Source: Lampris incognitus
Lineage: Eukaryota > Chordata > Actinopteri > Lampriformes > Lampridae
Direction of reading: 5' to 3'
Assembly: GCF_029633865.1 (NCBI RefSeq)
Contig: NC_079222.1
Location: forward strand, 35,409,987-35,473,986
Length of the DNA: 64,000 bases
Numbering within the stretch: position 1 is the stretch's first letter; the number at the start of each line of letters is the position of its first letter. The notes under the pieces were generated by a model, which had not been told where the DNA came from, made no database searches, and was given only the letters and a program-made list of their open reading frames with translations. Below, piece by piece: positions 1 to 10,859 of the stretch. Made by a program: the position numbers and the translations under genes.

Positions 1-599
1 ATCTACCCTGAGGACCCCTCCACCTGATCTTGGGGGAGGGGGTTGCAATTTGATAGAAACAGTAGAAACTGCATTTTAAATTGCATTATAGCATTTATTC
101 ACTCTTTGGGGCAAAAATAAGAGCTTTCAGTTGTAACTTAGATATAGTTAACAAAACAGAATTCTTATGCAGTAACTTTCAGATATATGTAACAAAACAG
201 AATATGTATTCAGTAACTTTCAGATATATGTAACACAACAGAATATGTATTCAGTAACTTTCAGATATATGTAACACAACAGAATATGTATTCAGTAACT
301 TTCAGATATATGTAACAACAGAATTGTTATGCAGTAACTTTTAACAATGCAAACGGGAGCGAGATCTCTTATTAAAATACAATAAATTACACTTGTGAAA
401 CAGATGTAATTAGAGAAAAAAGTCCTGTTACCCTCTATAGTTTAGGTAGATAAAGGTCTCAGTCACATTTGAGTAAAATAATCCTATTTCTATAAATGTC
501 ATAGGATCTTTTTTTGAAAGATATTTTATTTTCACGGACCCCTTGCAATTACACCACGGACCACTAGGGGGTCCGCGGACCCCCGGTTGAGAAACACTG
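1..599. mobile_element. hAT-like DNA transposon end (non-autonomous)
   Basis: The right end at about 531-599 reads inward, on the minus strand, as a hAT-type terminal repeat (CAGTGTTTCTCAACC...) followed by a purine-poor region typical of fish hAT MITEs. The left end is probably outside the window. A short tandem array (separate entry) lies within it. No transposase reading frame is seen. The assignment rests on the terminal motif only. Confidence 0.45.
170..345. repeat. 41-bp tandem repeat, about four copies
   Basis: A unit beginning CAGTAACTTTCAGATATATG recurs every 41 bases about four times, with small differences in an A-rich tract (ACAAAACAG versus ACACAACAG). It appears to be a local tandem expansion inside the surrounding hAT-like element. 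Confidence 0.85.
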
Positions 600-1650
600 T
601 CTTAAACTATCCCTCAAAGGACGTGTGTACTTACTGACTTGAGATGCCCACGGGGGGGTGTGGGGGTGGGGGCTGGGGTGGGGATAGATTAAATGATTGT
701 TAGCCAAAATACATTCGATTTCATATGCATTACTTATTGTACATTTTCTTAAATATGCAAAACACAACAATCCATTGAGTGCCCTTTTATTATATCTTTA
801 GACGGCCATCTTTGTATGTCTCAGCCATGATGGGGCCAACTACCATCTTCCTTTTCCTACAATATATATATATATATATATATATATAGTAGGGAAAGGA
901 AGAAGTAGAGAAAAGAGGGGATTACAAAAAAGTTTTGCTTCAAAAATGGGTTTTACCTGCTAGACAGTTGGTCCAGTTTCAGGCCCCTTGGGCTGGTGTC
1001 GTCTAGGGATGGTCATTTTTCTCAGCTGCAACAGAAAGTCTGATAACTTGATGGACAGCCGTGATATTTGTGAATAAAATGAAAAACCGTGTAGCCTAAG
1101 CACAAATGGCTATAACCTTGACGGTTTTCTTAACTGTTCTGTAACTTGGCACACATGTTTGATAACGTTCAATGACTGCTTGTACAAAAGTATTATTAAA
1201 GTAAGTCAAGTAATTAAGTAAGCAAATGAAGAAATAAAGGTAATAATAATACATATTAATTTATAACAATAGTAGATAAATAAATAAAGTAAGTAAGTAG
1301 TATTAAAAGTATAGGTGGCGCCACAAACGCCATAGCCCTATGTCTCATGAGCAGAATGACTAAATGTCGTGGAACTAATTACAAACGCTGCTGGGCCAGG
1401 TGTTGTTCAAATTCCACATTTGTGGTGGGAGCAGCATGTAAAATGTTAGCTTATTAACTGAGCTTGTGATCAGGCAATCGCTGCAAAACTTACTCAGGTC
1501 ATCAGGTAGCCCATCTAAAACATCTGTACCACGTTTTGCAGCAGTTGATCAACCAAATATCATAGACGTCAGTTGCTGTTGCAAATCAGCCACTGAAATA
1601 CTGCATACCAACTCCAATCAGCTTTGCAAATACTCATGATTACATGTTAA
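600..1650. other. Gene-free stretch with G-rich tract and AT microsatellite
   Basis: No coding exon is recognised. A G-rich tract lies at about 650-684 and an (AT)n run at about 863-888. The rest is AT-rich single-copy-looking sequence. Confidence 0.6.
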
Positions 1651-1659
1651 TCAACTGCG

Positions 1660-2293
1660 TTTCAAGATAAGAGAATACACTCTCTCCGTGTCTAGGGATT
1701 CTTTGAGACATAAGACGTGGTGTCCACCACGCAAAAGTGCTTTCACAATCAAATCCACATTACTTGTTAACTTGATTAGCATAGCTTTCTCCCAGTACAC
1801 CCAGCATCTCTCCTCCACACATGTCCAAGCCATCTCAATCTTCCCTCTCTTGCTTTGTCCCCAACCGTCCAACCTGAGCTGTCCCTCTAATATACTCGTT
1901 CCTAATCCTGTCCTTCTTCATCACTCCCAGTGAAAATCTTAGCATCTTCAACTCTGCCACCTCCAGCTCCACCTCCAGCTGCTCCTCCTGTCTTTTCATC
2001 AGTGCCACTGTCTCCAAACCATATAACATAGCTGGTCTCACAACCATCTTGTAAACCTTCCCTTTAACTCTAGCTGGTACCCTTCTGTCACAAATCACTC
2101 CTGACACTCTTCTCCACCCACTCCACCCTGCCTGCACTCTCTACTTCACCTCTCTTCTGCATTCCCAGTTGCCTTGGACAGTTGACCCCAAGTACTTAAA
2201 CTCATATGCCTTCATCACCTCTACTCCTTGCATCCTCACCTTTCCACTGTCCTCCGTCTCATTCACGCAGGTACTCGTCTTGCTCCTACTACT
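1660..2293 (-). mobile_element. RTE-like LINE, 3' end of ORF2 (5'-truncated)
   Basis: On the minus strand the translation contains FKYLGSTVQ, then GVICDRRVPARVKGKVYK, VVRPAMLYGLETVAL and LKMLRFSLGVMKKDRIRNEY. This block matches the end of reverse transcriptase and the C-terminal region of a LINE that is common in teleosts. The frame shifts several times, for example near 2140 and again below about 1840, so the copy is dead. Only the last few hundred bases are present, as expected for 5' truncation. Confidence 0.8.
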
Positions 2294-2880
2294 AATCAGC
2301 CTGTAATTAAATGTCAAAATGAAAAATAGAAAAATGAAAATTGATATAGAAATGACAAATTCAAAACGGAAAGTTACACTGAAAACTTGGGAGGAAAAAC
2401 AGAAAAGCTTAAATTGAAAAGAGCAGTGGAAAAGGGAAAAAAGAAAACGTCTCAAACAAAAACTGAAAGTGAAAGTGACCTGCAAGAAATAAAGTGTCGT
2501 TTTTCATTTCTCCCCTATACCATTTTCACTTTTCATTTGACGTTTTCATTTTCCGTGCTCAAGCTGTGTGCAAATGAGGGGGCACGAGCCTCCCGTCAAT
2601 CAAAGCAATCAGGTTCGAGGCCGTTCTGCAGATAAATGTAATCGGCATCAGTGGGAATCCAGGGGGAGACAGTGAGACAGACATGTGAGTGACTTGGTTT
2701 GATAGGATGTAAAGCCAAGAATAGAATGGACAGCAGTATGTATCGTTGCTGTTTGGTGCATCACGTAAACAAACACCATGTGACCATTCGAGACACATTT
2801 GAGACTATTGTAAAGCCAGGTGTGAACAGCAGCCCACCTCACCAACACAGTCTGGATATACACCTGGATACGAAATAACA

Positions 2881-3815
2881 GGTCTGAGCAGGCCCAGTGG
2901 AGGTTGATGCTAGATCAGCAGAGACCCAGTGGAGGTTGATGCTAGATCAGCACAGGCCCAGTGGAGGTTGATGCTAGATCAGCACAGGCCCAGTAGAGGT
3001 CGATGCTAGATCAGCAGAGGCCCAGTGGAGGTTGATGCTAGATCAGCAGAGGCCCAGTGGAGGTTGATGCTAGATCAGTACAGGCCCAGTAGAGGTTGAT
3101 GCTAGATCAGCACAGGCCCAGTAGAGGTTGATGATAGATCAGCACAGGCCCAGTGGAGGTTGATGCTAGATCAGCACAGGCCCAGTGGAGGTTGATGCTA
3201 GATCAGCAGAGGCCCAGTGGAGGTTGATGCTAGATCAGCACAGGCCCAGTGGAGGTTGATGCTAGATCAGCACAGGCCCAGTGGAGGTTGATGCTAGATC
3301 AGCACAGGCCCAGTGGAGGTTGATGCTAGATCAGTACAGGCCCAGTGGAGGTTGATGATAGATCAGCAGAGGCCCAGTGGAGGTTGATGATAGATCAGCA
3401 GAGGCCCAGTGGAGGTTGATGCTAGATCAGCACAGGCCCAGTGGAGGTTGATGCTAGATCAGCAGAGGCCCAGTGGAGGTTGATGATAGATCAGCACAGG
3501 CCTGGTGGAGGTTGATGCTAGATCAGCACAGGCCCAGTGGAGGTTGATGATAGATCAGCAGAGGCCCAGTGGAGGTTGATGCTAGATCAGCACAGGCCCA
3601 GTGGAGGTTGATGCTAGATCAGCAGAGGCCCAGTGGAGGTTGATGATAGATCAGCACAGGCCCAGTGGAGGTTGATGCTAGATCAGCACAGGGCCAGTGG
3701 AGGTTGATGCTAGATCAGCACAGGCCCAGTGGAGGTTGATGCTAGATCAGCACAGGCCCAGTGGAGGTTGATGATAGATCAGCAGAGGCCCAGTGGAGGT
3801 TGATGCTAGATCGGC
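2881..3815. repeat. 32-bp minisatellite, about 29 copies
   Basis: A 32-bp unit (core CAGTGGAGGTTGATGCTAGA) repeats with almost no length change. Units differ mainly at two places: GATGCTAGA versus GATGATAGA, and CACAGG / CAGAGG / TACAGG at the junction. Variant order suggests a higher-order period of five units in the second half. Confidence 0.97.
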
Positions 3816-4092
3816 ACTCTAAGAAGGTTGATAACTACAGGCCAAGGTTTACATTGTTATCACCTTTGCAAAGAGAACCTAAACCTTCAGTCTCCGCCAA
3901 TCATTGAATAGTTAAAGTAGGCCTATTTGTGTACGTACTGGTAATTATGACTTACAAATTAAATTGATGATAAGGTAAGGCTAATTATGCATCCAACAAC
4001 TGATATGCACATTTGTAGGGACATGCTTGTGCATGGAAACATTAAAATCTAACTCCACACATGACCAAAGTTGGCAACCCTGGGCATGATAC

Positions 4093-4604
4093 TGCAACGA
4101 CCACGGATGACTAGACTCGCTAGCCCTTGGCTAACGGGTCGGACCCTTTAGCTGACTCATTAGTGCAGTCGTATGGGTTTGCTTCCCTGCTGCCCCCTGA
4201 ATTTGCTACATTTGTGGTCAGAAGTAGGATGGTGAGACCATGAGGCCACCTGAAGCATGTGCGCCCAGGGGCATGAGGGAGCTGGTATGCTGAAGCATGG
4301 GGATGCGCTTCCCCAAAGGAGGGGGGTAGAGTAACGACCACGAATGTCTAGACTCGCTAGTCCTTTGCTATTGAGTCAGACCCTGTAGTTGACTGCTTAG
4401 CGCAGTCGCCCCTGGTGTAAGCTATCCGGGTTTGACTCCCGGCTGCCCCCTAGTGTAACGACCACGGATGACTGGACTCGCTAGCCTTTGGCTAACGGGT
4501 CGGACCCTTTAGTTGACTGGTTAGCGCAGTCGTCTGTGGTGCGGGCAACCCGGGTTCGCCTCCCGGCTGCAGCAGATTCCCGGCTGCCCCATGAATTCAC
4601 TACA
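4093..4604 (+). mobile_element. Miniature LTR-like element with tRNA-like terminal repeats (three repeat copies)
   Basis: Three direct repeats of about 118-150 bp lie at 4093-4210, 4330-4453 and 4454-4604. The outer copies start TGCAACG or TGTAACG and end CTACA, and the whole is flanked by ATAC on both sides, a 4-bp target duplication. The inner segment 4211-4329 begins with a stretch resembling the complement of a tRNA-Leu 3' end (GTGGTCAGAAGTAGGAT) and ends in a purine tract (AAAGGAGGGGGG). These are the primer site and polypurine tract expected of an LTR element. Each repeat also looks like a tRNA: a D-arm with TGGTTAGCGCA in the loop and a T-arm CCGGG-TTCGCCT-CCCGG. It has no coding capacity, so it would need help in trans. 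It resembles plant-type TRIMs such as Cassandra in plan; a chain of tRNA SINEs is the alternative. Confidence 0.6.
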
Positions 4605-4699
4605 ATACTGTCAGCCTCAGTGCATTTACTATTTACGTTTTCATACAGGTTAACGTGAAGAAAGGTCACTCATCTGAATGTGTTAACTCGGTGTTCTTT

Positions 4700-4757
4700 T
4701 TATATGAGCACTTTTTGTTACATTTGTTTGTATGAAAAGTGCTATACAAATAAAATC

Positions 4758-4797
<40 letters not shown>
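4700..4797 (+). repeat. LINE/SINE 3' tail with (GATT)n
   Basis: The sequence AAAGTGCTATACAAATAAAA followed by (TGAT)n is the usual 3' end of several fish LINE/SINE families. No body is recognised upstream, so this is a very short truncated insertion. Confidence 0.6.
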
Positions 4798-4799
4798 AT

Positions 4800-5751
4800 G
4801 CTTATTTATTGGCTAAAACTCAGTGCAAGGTTTGTTGCAGGATGCTACACGAGGAAATCAGGCTCATTCATACCTTTTGCCTCCACAAAGGAAATCTACC
4901 ATCATATCTGTATCATAGTTATATCAAAATAAAATTGGCTAAAGCCACTGAATGAACATTATTACAAAATTAGGATGTGGCTCTCTCTTTCACACACTTC
5001 ATTCTTGCAGTTTTCAACCCTTCATATCCATGTACTTAAAACTTGTAGTGAGGGGCTATTGTATTTCTAGCAGTTTACGTACCCTTCCCGTGAAAGCAAA
5101 ATTAACCTAAAAACCATTACAAATGGTCTTGCAATTAACTGTTCTGCACTATAGTGCATTTGTGTACACAGTCCATGGTGTACACACCATGATGCCTGCT
5201 GAACAATCTCTATCACACTGCGTCAACAAGATATTTGTTTATTGCAGCTATATTTCTTCATGTGTTTGCCTGCTGCACTGTGGAAGTACCATTCGGTAAA
5301 ACAGTGAGTGTATGGCGCCACCTGGTGGTATCAGTTTAACCATGAATAATATGGCTTGGCAGCAAAACACTAGTGTTACGCTTCCTTCGGTGACACTGAG
5401 ACACGCGGGTCACATGGAGATTTGCAAGTTAATAGTCTACTGCAAAACTGACTTCCGTTTCAGCGTTATACTGGAGGTAATAATCAGCTCTTCCTGTAGT
5501 GTAATGTTAAGGACTTGACGTCATTACCACTTGCAAACGGGGCAATATGCCCCCCCCCCCCCCCATAACACTTTCACTTGATTCTATGACCTAATTCAGA
5601 TGAATCCTATTTGTCCCCTTGAGAATTATACCCTAAAGTGTAGTGATAGAGGTTTTAATCACATTCAGCACAAATCAAAGAAGGCGAGACCGATGAATCT
5701 GAAAGAAACACAACACGTCTGCCTACACAGACATCTGCTGACATGTTAGAA
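4800..5751. other. No gene recognised
   Basis: No exon, RNA gene or clear repeat family is seen, apart from a run of about 16 C at 5550-5566. Short open frames here have no recognisable similarity. Confidence 0.55.
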
Positions 5752-5996
5752 CAGGGTTTCTCAACCCTGTCCTCAAGGAACCCCTACCCTGCATATTTTC
5801 TTTGCAACCCTGAATAGGTACCTGTTTGTAGTTATTCAACCAATCAGCAATGAATTTTGTCAGATGTTGCACACCTTGCATAATTAAGTGCTGCGAGATG
5901 ATTGGTCGAGTAAGTACAAGCAGGGCTATCTATGCAGGGTTACAATGAAAATCTGCAGGATAGGGGGTTCCTTGAGGACTGGGTTGAGAACCACTG
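5752..5996. mobile_element. hAT-type MITE with 8-bp target duplication
   Basis: The ends are inverted repeats of about 50 bp: the left end starts CAGGGTTTCTCAACCCTGTC and the right end, read on the other strand, starts CAGTGGTTCTCAACCCAGTC. The flanks are TGTTAGAA on the left and TGTTAGAC on the right, an 8-bp duplication with one change. This is the hallmark of hAT elements. It is 245 bp long with no coding capacity. Confidence 0.88.
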
Positions 5997-6231
5997 TGTT
6001 AGACAGGTCTTCAGGGGGGCGTCCGGGTCGCGTGGCGGTTCTGTTACGTTGCCTAGTAACACGGGGATCGCCGGGCCAGTTCATGAATTTTGAGTCAATA
6101 GTAAGGAAAGGTCAAATACATTGCAAAGTTATGTCTGCGCCATATCATGCTGCTTGACGCTGATTAGGAGAATATGGCATTCTTACATTAGACGTTTGTA
6201 ATTCTAAGAGAATATAGCGGATACTGAGAAT

Positions 6232-6530
6232 CAGGGGCGGATCTACAGGGTGGCAAGGGGTGGCAGCTGCCACCTCTGGGACACAGTCTTGCCACCCCTG
6301 TTGCCACCCCATTTATAAGTCAGATAATATGTTTTTAAAGTATATTTTATGTACATGCATGGTGAAGGTCAATGAGACCCGCACCAAACTCATCTCAAAC
6401 AGAAGTCGCCGATTTAGAATCCCCCCTCCCCCTCACAGGCGCGGATCTACAGGGTGGCAAAGGGGTGGCAGCTGCCACCTCTGGGACACAGTCTTGCCAC
6501 CCCAGGGAAAAATCTCTAGATCCACCACTG
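6232..6530. mobile_element. hAT-type MITE with perfect 8-bp target duplication
   Basis: The left end CAGGGGCGGATCTACAG pairs with the right end CTAGATCCACCACTG. The flanking 8 bp, CTGAGAAT, are identical on both sides (6224-6231 and 6531-6538). A segment of about 75 bp, carrying the left end and a self-complementary GGCAGCTGCC motif, is present twice inside (6232-6305 and 6437-6510). This suggests an internal duplication or a partial second insertion. Confidence 0.88.
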
Positions 6531-6539
6531 CTGAGAATA

Positions 6540-7500
6540 GGTTTTAACTGGTTCAGGCAATGCATTCACCTACCGGTGTTATTCATCAGTCCTACATTAA
6601 AGACCAATGTTGCTGAAAATGCTGCTGAAACACGCGCTTAAAGGACAGGGCCGGTGTATTATTATTATTATTATTATGTATTTTTTACGTTTTTTTGTAT
6701 TGTTGACGTGGTCAATGAGAAGATTGAATTCAACAATGATTTTCTCCTCACCAGCAGCCAGACTTTGGTCACAAACAGCGACGTTATGCAAGTCATCGAG
6801 CAACATTAAACCTAGGGGGCTAAAGGCAAGGATGGCAGAGAGTATAAGAGAGGACTTCTGATGGCTGCATAACACTGGGCCAGAGGGGGGGAAAGTCGAA
6901 TTTGTGTTCTGTTGATAATCGTGCGTACATTTCCACAAGCGGGTGCTTAAGAGTTAATTTCCCCATGCACAGTTGATGGAATCTGCATGGAAATGCAAAA
7001 GATAATTGCCTCCGGTCCCTTAGCCGTGAGGGTAAACATGCTCTCAAACATGTAGGAGTCATTCAGGAATTCCACAAAGGCATCCAGGAGGGGAAATAAC
7101 CAGCACAGGTGTGCACACATCCAAATGTACATACATCGGCTTTGTAGGATGAAGGGACAGTTTATCCACACGCCCAAATGTCCCCCCCCCCCCACGTTAC
7201 CAGGTGCAGTGTATTTTCTTCCAAATGCGAGCTTCGTTTGTTTGTTTTGCTGAATTAGGTACAAACATTTGAAAAGTTTCCTGTTGATTTTACAGTTGAA
7301 ATTGACTTAGGCCTCCATTCTAATTCATGCCATGAGAGAATTAGAATATCCTTCCAGGTGTTGATCAAGGAAAATCTTTCCAATAACTAGTTTGGATCGA
7401 TGCTTTTTTTTTCCTGCTGTCGTTTTCTCTGATAAAGATAGGGAAAGAATTCCTATTCAGTAGGACATGAGGTAGACTGGGTCCCATTTGCAGGTAGACT
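6540..7500. other. Gene-free stretch
   Basis: It contains a short (ATT)n run at 6657-6676 and a C-run at 7182-7193. No exon or family can be named. Confidence 0.5.
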
Positions 7501-7529
7501 AGACTAGACTGGACCCTTCTACAAATGAG

Positions 7530-8545
7530 TGTTTGGTCAGTTTCAAGACATGTCATACCACCGTTATGCCGATGATACTCAGGTCTACTTCTCTGCCAAA
7601 CCCAAATAACCTGAATCAACTGTCCTCCCTCCATGATTACTTAGCTGCCACCAAAGACAGGATGTCCCTACATTTCCTCCATCTAAACCCGGACAAACCT
7701 GAAGTTCTCGTAATTGGCCCTGAGAACTTTGCCACTGCAGTTGATCTGTTTATTGATCCGCTTCATTCAAACATCAAACCTACCGCTAAAAGTCTTGGTA
7801 TCATCTTTGACCAGAATATGTCTTTCGACTACCCAGTTTCACACCAAAGCGTGTAACACACCTGCCGGTCCAGTGTGTCAGTGTCGTGGTTTGTCTCCGC
7901 TCAGGCGTGAAAAGTACACGCATGTATGAAGGTGCAGTGCCAGCAGGGGGCGATGATTGAGAGGTGAAGGCAGGTTAGGGTTGGGTTAGGGTTAGGATTG
8001 GGTTAGGGTTAGTGTTGGGTTAGGGTTAGGATTGGGTTAGGGTTAGTGTTGGGTTAGGGTTAGGATTGGGTTAGGGTTAGTGTTGGGTTAGGGTTAGTGT
8101 TGGGTTGGGTTATGGTTATGGGTATGATTATGGTTAGGGTTGGGCTAGGTTTAGGGTTAGGGTTATGGTTGGGTTAGGGTTGAGTTAGGGTTAGGGTTAG
8201 GGTTAGCGTTAGGATTAGGGGAGGGATTTTGGAAAATGCTGTATGCTTCTTTTCCTCCGTGGGGAGTTGCTGGCATTGAGTTAATCATCGCCCCCTGCTG
8301 GCACTGCACCTTCATACACGCGTGTACTTTTCACGCCTGAGCGGAGGCAAACTGTGACACTGACACGTTGGACCGGCGGATGTATTCCGCACTTTGGCGT
8401 GATGTTACTAAACTTGTCCAATCCTGTTTTCCTCGGCTACGAAATATTGCAAAAAATCAGAGATATTTTTGCTTTTAAGGATATCGAAAAATTAATTCAC
8501 ACTTTCATTTTCTCCAGTCTAGATTACTGTATCTCCCTCTACTCT
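7530..8545 (+). mobile_element. L2-type LINE reverse transcriptase fragment, split by a later insertion
   Basis: The first part (7530-7850) reads around YADDTQVYFS, the catalytic YADD motif of reverse transcriptase, and continues to KSLGIIFDQNMSFD. The second part (8395-8545) resumes with IRDIFAFKDIEKLIHTFIFS and SLDYC. The two parts belong to adjacent stretches of the same domain, so the intervening 7861-8380 sequence is an insertion. The frame is shifted near 7560-7600 and the copy lacks both ends. Confidence 0.75.
7861..8380. mobile_element. Inverted-repeat element containing TTAGGG-like array
   Basis: Arms of about 100 bp (7861-7962 and about 8283-8380) are inverted copies of each other; both include TCCGCTCAGGCGTGAAAAGT and CCAGCAGGGGGCGATGATT. 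Between them, 7976-8220 is a degenerate array of GGGTTAGGGTTAG and GGATTGGGTTAGG units similar to vertebrate telomere repeats. It has no coding capacity. The arms look like terminal inverted repeats of a foldback or MITE-like element. Confidence 0.8.
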
Positions 8546-8731
8546 GGCCCTGACCGACCAGAGGAGGCGCTAGTCCAGGACACATACCCACATCTGGCTT
8601 CCCACCCGCAGACACAGTGACTTATGTCTGTAGGGACACCCAACCAAGCCGGAGGTAACATGGGGATTCGAACCGGCGATCCCCATGTCGGTAGGCAATG
8701 GAATAGACCGCTACGCTACCCGGACAACTCC
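8541..8731 (-). mobile_element. tRNA-derived SINE (family A), truncated
   Basis: Read on the minus strand it begins GTCCGGGTAGCGTAGCGGTC, whose TAGCGTAGCGG resembles an RNA polymerase III A box. A B box GGTTCGAATCCCC follows, then the body. The distal part is missing. Five other copies occur in this window. Confidence 0.85.
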
Positions 8732-8885
8732 AACATGCATGTCTTTTTGATGGTGGGGGAAACCGGAGCACCCGGAGAAACACCCCCCCCCCCCCGACTC
8801 CACTCCACACAGAGGAGGAACTGGGATGACCCGCAAATTTGGACAATCCCGGGGTTCGAGCCCAGGACGTCTCCTCTCACCTAAT
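8732..8885 (-). mobile_element. V-SINE/DANA-like SINE fragment
   Basis: On the minus strand a B-box-like GGGCTCGAACCCC segment and the body piece GTTTCTCCGGGTGCTCCGGT followed by CCCCCACCAT match the fish DANA/V-SINE type. It adjoins the family A SINE directly. Confidence 0.65.
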
Positions 8886-9087
8886 TTCTTTAAGTCCTCA
8901 CCTTAGTTCTCACCTAATTTCTCGAAGTTCTCACCTTTTGTGTTTTTATGACGAATAAGCAGTTTTCTGTCATCTTTAGACTTGTCCTCCTTCCTCCATT
9001 TGAACTTCTCAATAGGTCCTATATAGTTTGCTGTTGTGTACATTTTTAAAATGTAAAAATAAATTTAAGTGACTGAAGAATGAAGTG

Positions 9088-9172
9088 ACTGAAGAGCTCA
9101 CTTAGATGAGTGATGACATGTATCTGTCGATAAGCGTTGTGTCCAGATGTACTGATTCAACCTTCTTGGACT
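9088..9172 (+). repeat. Half of a foldback repeat also found at 21338-22280
   Basis: The string GTTGTGTCCAGATG-ACTGATTCAAC and the preceding CACTTAGATGA-TGA match the arm of the foldback element at 22190-22275. Only one arm is present here. Confidence 0.7.
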
Positions 9173-10350
9173 TACCTGTGAGGGGTCATGATGAGAAGTA
9201 CAGTAGGCTCACCTCGATGAAATGCTGCCTGGCTCATTACTGTAATGAGCAGGGATTGGGCTCAGTTGATAACTGGCCTTCTTTCTGGGGTCACCCTTAC
9301 CTGCTGAAAGCAGATGGCGTTCACCCTACTGGGGACGGCGCCGCTCTTTTGTCCCAGCATGATAGATAGCTGTCTACGTTTAGTTTGACACTAGGAACTT
9401 CTCATTCAGCAGGTTGCAGGTGATTAGAGAGCCTGCAGGTCTAAATCTAGTGCGGATGTGGAGTCAAGTAGTTCAGATAGTTTCATTAATATGATTAGTC
9501 AGGGCATTTCTCATAGTGTAGATTATCAGTCTGACATCTTGGTCTATAACATTGACACCGTCTCTCTGCCCTGCTGTATTGCTCCCAAGCTCTCCTCTCC
9601 TAAATGTGTGACTCACAATAATCTAGTAATCATTCCTACCTCTGGCGGTGCCGGAATGTGCAACTAAATACCTAATAATCTAAGGTGTCTTAATTCCAAT
9701 TAACATTTCATCTATTGGTAGATCTAAAGTTCTGCCTACTACTGATCACTTCCACAAGACGCTTAGATTTGGTTTCATAAATATCAGATCACTGTCTACC
9801 AAAGCCTTACTAATAAATGAAGTTGTTCTTGAACATAGTTCCGATGTGATTGGGTTATGTGAATCATGGCTGAAACCAAATGTTTTCCTTCCCTTAAATG
9901 AAGCTTCCCCACCTGACTATACTTATGTACCCATGTAGCTCGGGGCAAATAAACAAGGTGGGGGTGTTGCCTTAATATATAAATCTATTTTCAGTCTGAC
10001 TTCTAGACTTGAATCTAAATTCCAGTCTTTTGAGGCTCTTGTTCTTGGTCCATCTCCCTCTGCCATGAATAGACTCGGCTCAGGCCAGATTGTGATACTC
10101 TATCGGCCTCCTGGCAGTTACTCGTTATTTCTTCAAGAAATGGGGGAATTTGTCTCAGGTCTTGTTACTCATTCTGACGAGATTCTAATTCTTGGTGATT
10201 TCAATATTCACCTGAATAAGGCTGCTGATCCTCTAAGTAAAGCCTTTCTGGTGCTTGCTGATACTTTTGGGTTCACTCAGTTTGTTCAAGAGTCGACTCT
10301 GCAGTAGTAACACCCTTGATTTGGTTTATCTAAAGGGATAGCTGTTTCTT
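9173..10350 (+). mobile_element. L2/CR1-type LINE, esterase-like and endonuclease regions
   Basis: The first part reads YSRLTSMKCCLAHYCNEQ, DNWPSFWGHPYLLKADGVHP and GDGAALLS, which resembles the C-terminal half of the SGNH esterase-like domain found in some CR1/L2 LINEs. From 9760 it reads FINIRSLSTKALLINE, VIGLCESWLKP, then ILILGDFNIHLN and DTFGFTQFVQESTLQ, the signature of an APE endonuclease. One stop near 9937 and one near 10305 interrupt it. The reverse transcriptase part is absent, and a SINE follows immediately. It is a dead internal fragment. Confidence 0.8.
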
Positions 10351-10352
10351 CA

Positions 10353-10741
10353 CCCCCCCCCCCTCCTTTTTCTCCCCAATTGTACTTGGCCAATTACCCC
10401 TCTGTTCCGAGCCATCCCGGTTGCTGCTCCAGCCTCCCTGCCGATCCGGGAAGGACTGCAGACTACCACATGCCTCCTCCGATACATGTGGAGTCACCAG
10501 CCGCTTCTTTTCACCTCACAGTGAAGAGTTTCGCCAGGGGGACGTAGCGCATGGGAGGATCACGCTATGCCCCCCAGTCCCCCCCCCCCGAACAGGACGA
10601 CCAGAGGGGGCGCTAGTGCAGCGACCAGGACACATACCCACATCCGGCTTCCCACCCGCAGACACGGCCAACACATGGATTCGAACTGGCGATCCCCGTG
10701 TTGGCAGGCAACGGAACAGACCGCTACGCTGCCCGGACGCC
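10353..10741 (-). mobile_element. tRNA-derived SINE (family A), near full length
   Basis: On the minus strand the head carries GCGTAGCGGTCTGTTCCGTT (A box region) and a B box in GCCAGTTCGAATCC. The body includes the family landmarks GAAGCGGCTGGTGACTCCAC and the tail GGGGAGAAAAAGGAGGG. It lies at the broken end of the preceding LINE fragment. Confidence 0.88.
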
Positions 10742-10859
10742 CTAGCCTTATCCTTTAACATACATGTCACATACCAAAAACTCCCAAAATACAATTCATG
10801 ACACATTGAAGATCAACAGGTGTTAAGAAATTCACTTGTTTCAGGTGTTGACAAACATT

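Noticed and set aside
2881-3815. CRISPR-like array
   Set aside because: There are no spacers; units are contiguous 32-bp copies in a vertebrate genome.
4454-4590. Possible genuine tRNA genes
   Set aside because: D- and T-arms are visible but there is no matching acceptor stem, and the units are direct repeats of an element.
7976-8220. True interstitial telomere from a chromosome fusion
   Set aside because: The array is degenerate, in one orientation and bounded by inverted arms of a repeat element, so no head-to-head telomere join is present.
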